DNA of 64,000 nucleotides, from contig JARFVT010000012.1 in assembly GCA_036677425.1 (NCBI GenBank), positions 62,001 through 126,000 of the forward strand. Direction: 5' to 3'. Position 1 is the first letter of the stretch; the number at the start of each line of letters is the position of its first letter. This DNA is from JARFVT01 sp036677425 (lineage in GTDB: Bacteria > Pseudomonadota > Alphaproteobacteria > UBA8366 > Aestuariispiraceae). Under the pieces are notes generated by a model. It searched no databases and was not told where the DNA came from. It was given only the letters and a program-made list of their open reading frames with translations. Of the stretch, positions 63,262 to 64,000 are shown piece by piece. Position numbers and translations under genes: made by a program.

Positions 63262-64000
63262 TTAATCGCTACGCATGATGCCAATAATATTTAATATATG
63301 TATAAACATTATAACAAAGCTTCCGTATAGCTGGAAAGCGCCAAAAATTGCCATCCGCCCAATCACATGGGCATCGCCCGCAGCCTGATAATACATACTT
63401 TTAATTTTTTGTGTTTCCCATGCTGTCATTCCTGCAAAAAGCAATACGGCAACCACCGATGTTATCATTGAAAAACCAGTGCTTTTTATAAAAAACACAT
63501 TAACAAACATAGCAATTAATAGGCCAATGCTTGCCATTACAAAAAATCTACCAAGAGCAGATAAATCTTTTTTTGTAACATAACCAAAAATACTTGAGCC
63601 TGCAAACATACCCGCAGTTATAAAAAAGGCACGTGCAACATCCATTGTGCCAGATGTCGTTTGCAAGAAATATGCAACCATTGGCGATATCATAACGCCC
63701 CAAAGTGCCGCATATATCCAAAAGAATGCTTGCGCTGCCATTGTGCTTTTCATAGTCATGATTTTGCCAGATAAAAATCCCATACCGATAACAGCAGCAA
63801 ATAGCACCCATTTAGCCATGCCTGTTGCCAAGCTAATCATTAAATTAGGGTTAGCCGCCATAAGCAATACTATAATACCAGTGAAAGCAACACCAAGCGA
63901 CATATAGTTATATACCCGAAGCATATAGCTGCGTTGCCCAGCGTCAATATCAGCACGGTTGCCTGCTTGACTGCTAAGCGTTGAATTTCTTAAATCTAAA
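63262..64000 (-). CDS. Bax inhibitor-1/YccA family membrane protein (partial)
   Basis: The open frame runs past the window edge: before the Met at 63924 the same frame encodes LRNSTLSSQAGNRADIDAGQ and RSYMLRVYNYMSLGV, which is the normal alphaproteobacterial BI-1 N-terminus, so the true start lies beyond 64,000. Visible part about 245 residues with seven hydrophobic helices. Marks: GVAFTGIIVLLMA, IGMGFLSGKIM, AGSSIFGYVTKKDLS and the C-terminal FGAFQLYGSFVIMFIHILNI. Bacterial homologues include YccA/YbhL, ion- or FtsH-related; role here unproven. Ends in TAA ahead of a hairpin terminator. Confidence 0.92.
   Translation of the reverse strand, partial: LDLRNSTLSSQAGNRADIDAGQRSYMLRVYNYMSLGVAFTGIIVLLMAANPNLMISLATGMAKWVLFAAVIGMGFLSGKIMTMKSTMAAQAFFWIYAALWGVMISPMVAYFLQTTSGTMDVARAFFITAGMFAGSSIFGYVTKKDLSALGRFFVMASIGLLIAMFVNVFFIKSTGFSMITSVVAVLLFAGMTAWETQKIKSMYYQAAGDAHVIGRMAIFGAFQLYGSFVIMFIHILNIIGIMRSD

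Overview
The window looks like a stretch of chromosome from an AT-rich, free-living alphaproteobacterium. The evidence is a set of families and gene orders typical of that class: hisZ, the tlpA / argH-lptM-lysA arrangement, a SUF operon headed by an Rrf2 regulator, a SdhAF4-type DUF1674 protein beside rsmB, an IalB-family protein, a YdcH/DUF465 protein, ftsEX followed by a DUF218 protein and plsC, and YciB. TAA is the usual stop codon and Trp is encoded by TGG, so the code is standard. I saw no rRNA, tRNA, insertion sequence, prophage or CRISPR array. The species cannot be named from this sequence alone; the taxonomy is inference.

Layout: 1-2,971 holds a sugar-type ABC permease, recX, a possible structured RNA and an ABC-2 permease. 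3,008-8,527 is a forward run: argD, argF, hslO, a lipoprotein, a flavodoxin-like protein and a DAO-type oxidoreductase. 8,540-11,208 is reverse: a TPR-methyltransferase, yciB and an EamA transporter. 11,338-14,054 holds small conserved proteins and a REC/Hpt-like regulator. 14,240-17,266 has ubiX, pyk and a degenerate DUF2817 protein. 17,275-32,785 is all reverse: a soluble PAS-GAF histidine kinase, glcFED (glycolate oxidase), a TRAP transporter and the suf operon with its Rrf2 regulator. 33,079-40,377 is forward: a chemoreceptor, hisZ interrupted by an in-frame TGA, purA, then a pseudokinase and a membrane partner. 40,446-43,996 is reverse: a histidine kinase pseudogene, an amino-acid-binding protein and a TlpA-like thioredoxin. 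44,066-46,873 is argH, lptM and lysA. 46,896-52,150 has an MJ0042 zinc-ribbon protein with DNA repeats, ftsEX, a DUF218 protein, plsC and a Gate-domain protein. 52,173-64,000 has rlmN, an IalB-family protein, a SpoU methyltransferase, asparaginase, dnaKJ, a PNPOx-like protein, sdhAF4, rsmB, a LuxO-like regulator and a partial BI-1 gene.

How the genes work together: the TRAP transporter and GlcDEF probably form one uptake-and-oxidation unit for glycolate or a related 2-hydroxy acid. GlcF and the many other Fe-S enzymes depend on the SUF machinery encoded just upstream on the same strand. Arginine (argD, argF, argH), lysine (lysA), purine (purA) and histidine (hisZ) genes indicate a largely self-sufficient cell.

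The most notable signals are two genes broken in frame (hisZ and a histidine kinase), an inverted-repeat cluster in front of the suf regulator, a trinucleotide microsatellite directly before the dctP ribosome-binding site, a pseudokinase/membrane-protein pair, a DUF2817 protein that has lost its metal-binding motif, a LuxO-like activator with an altered GAFTGA loop, and a possible structured RNA at 1,911-2,021.
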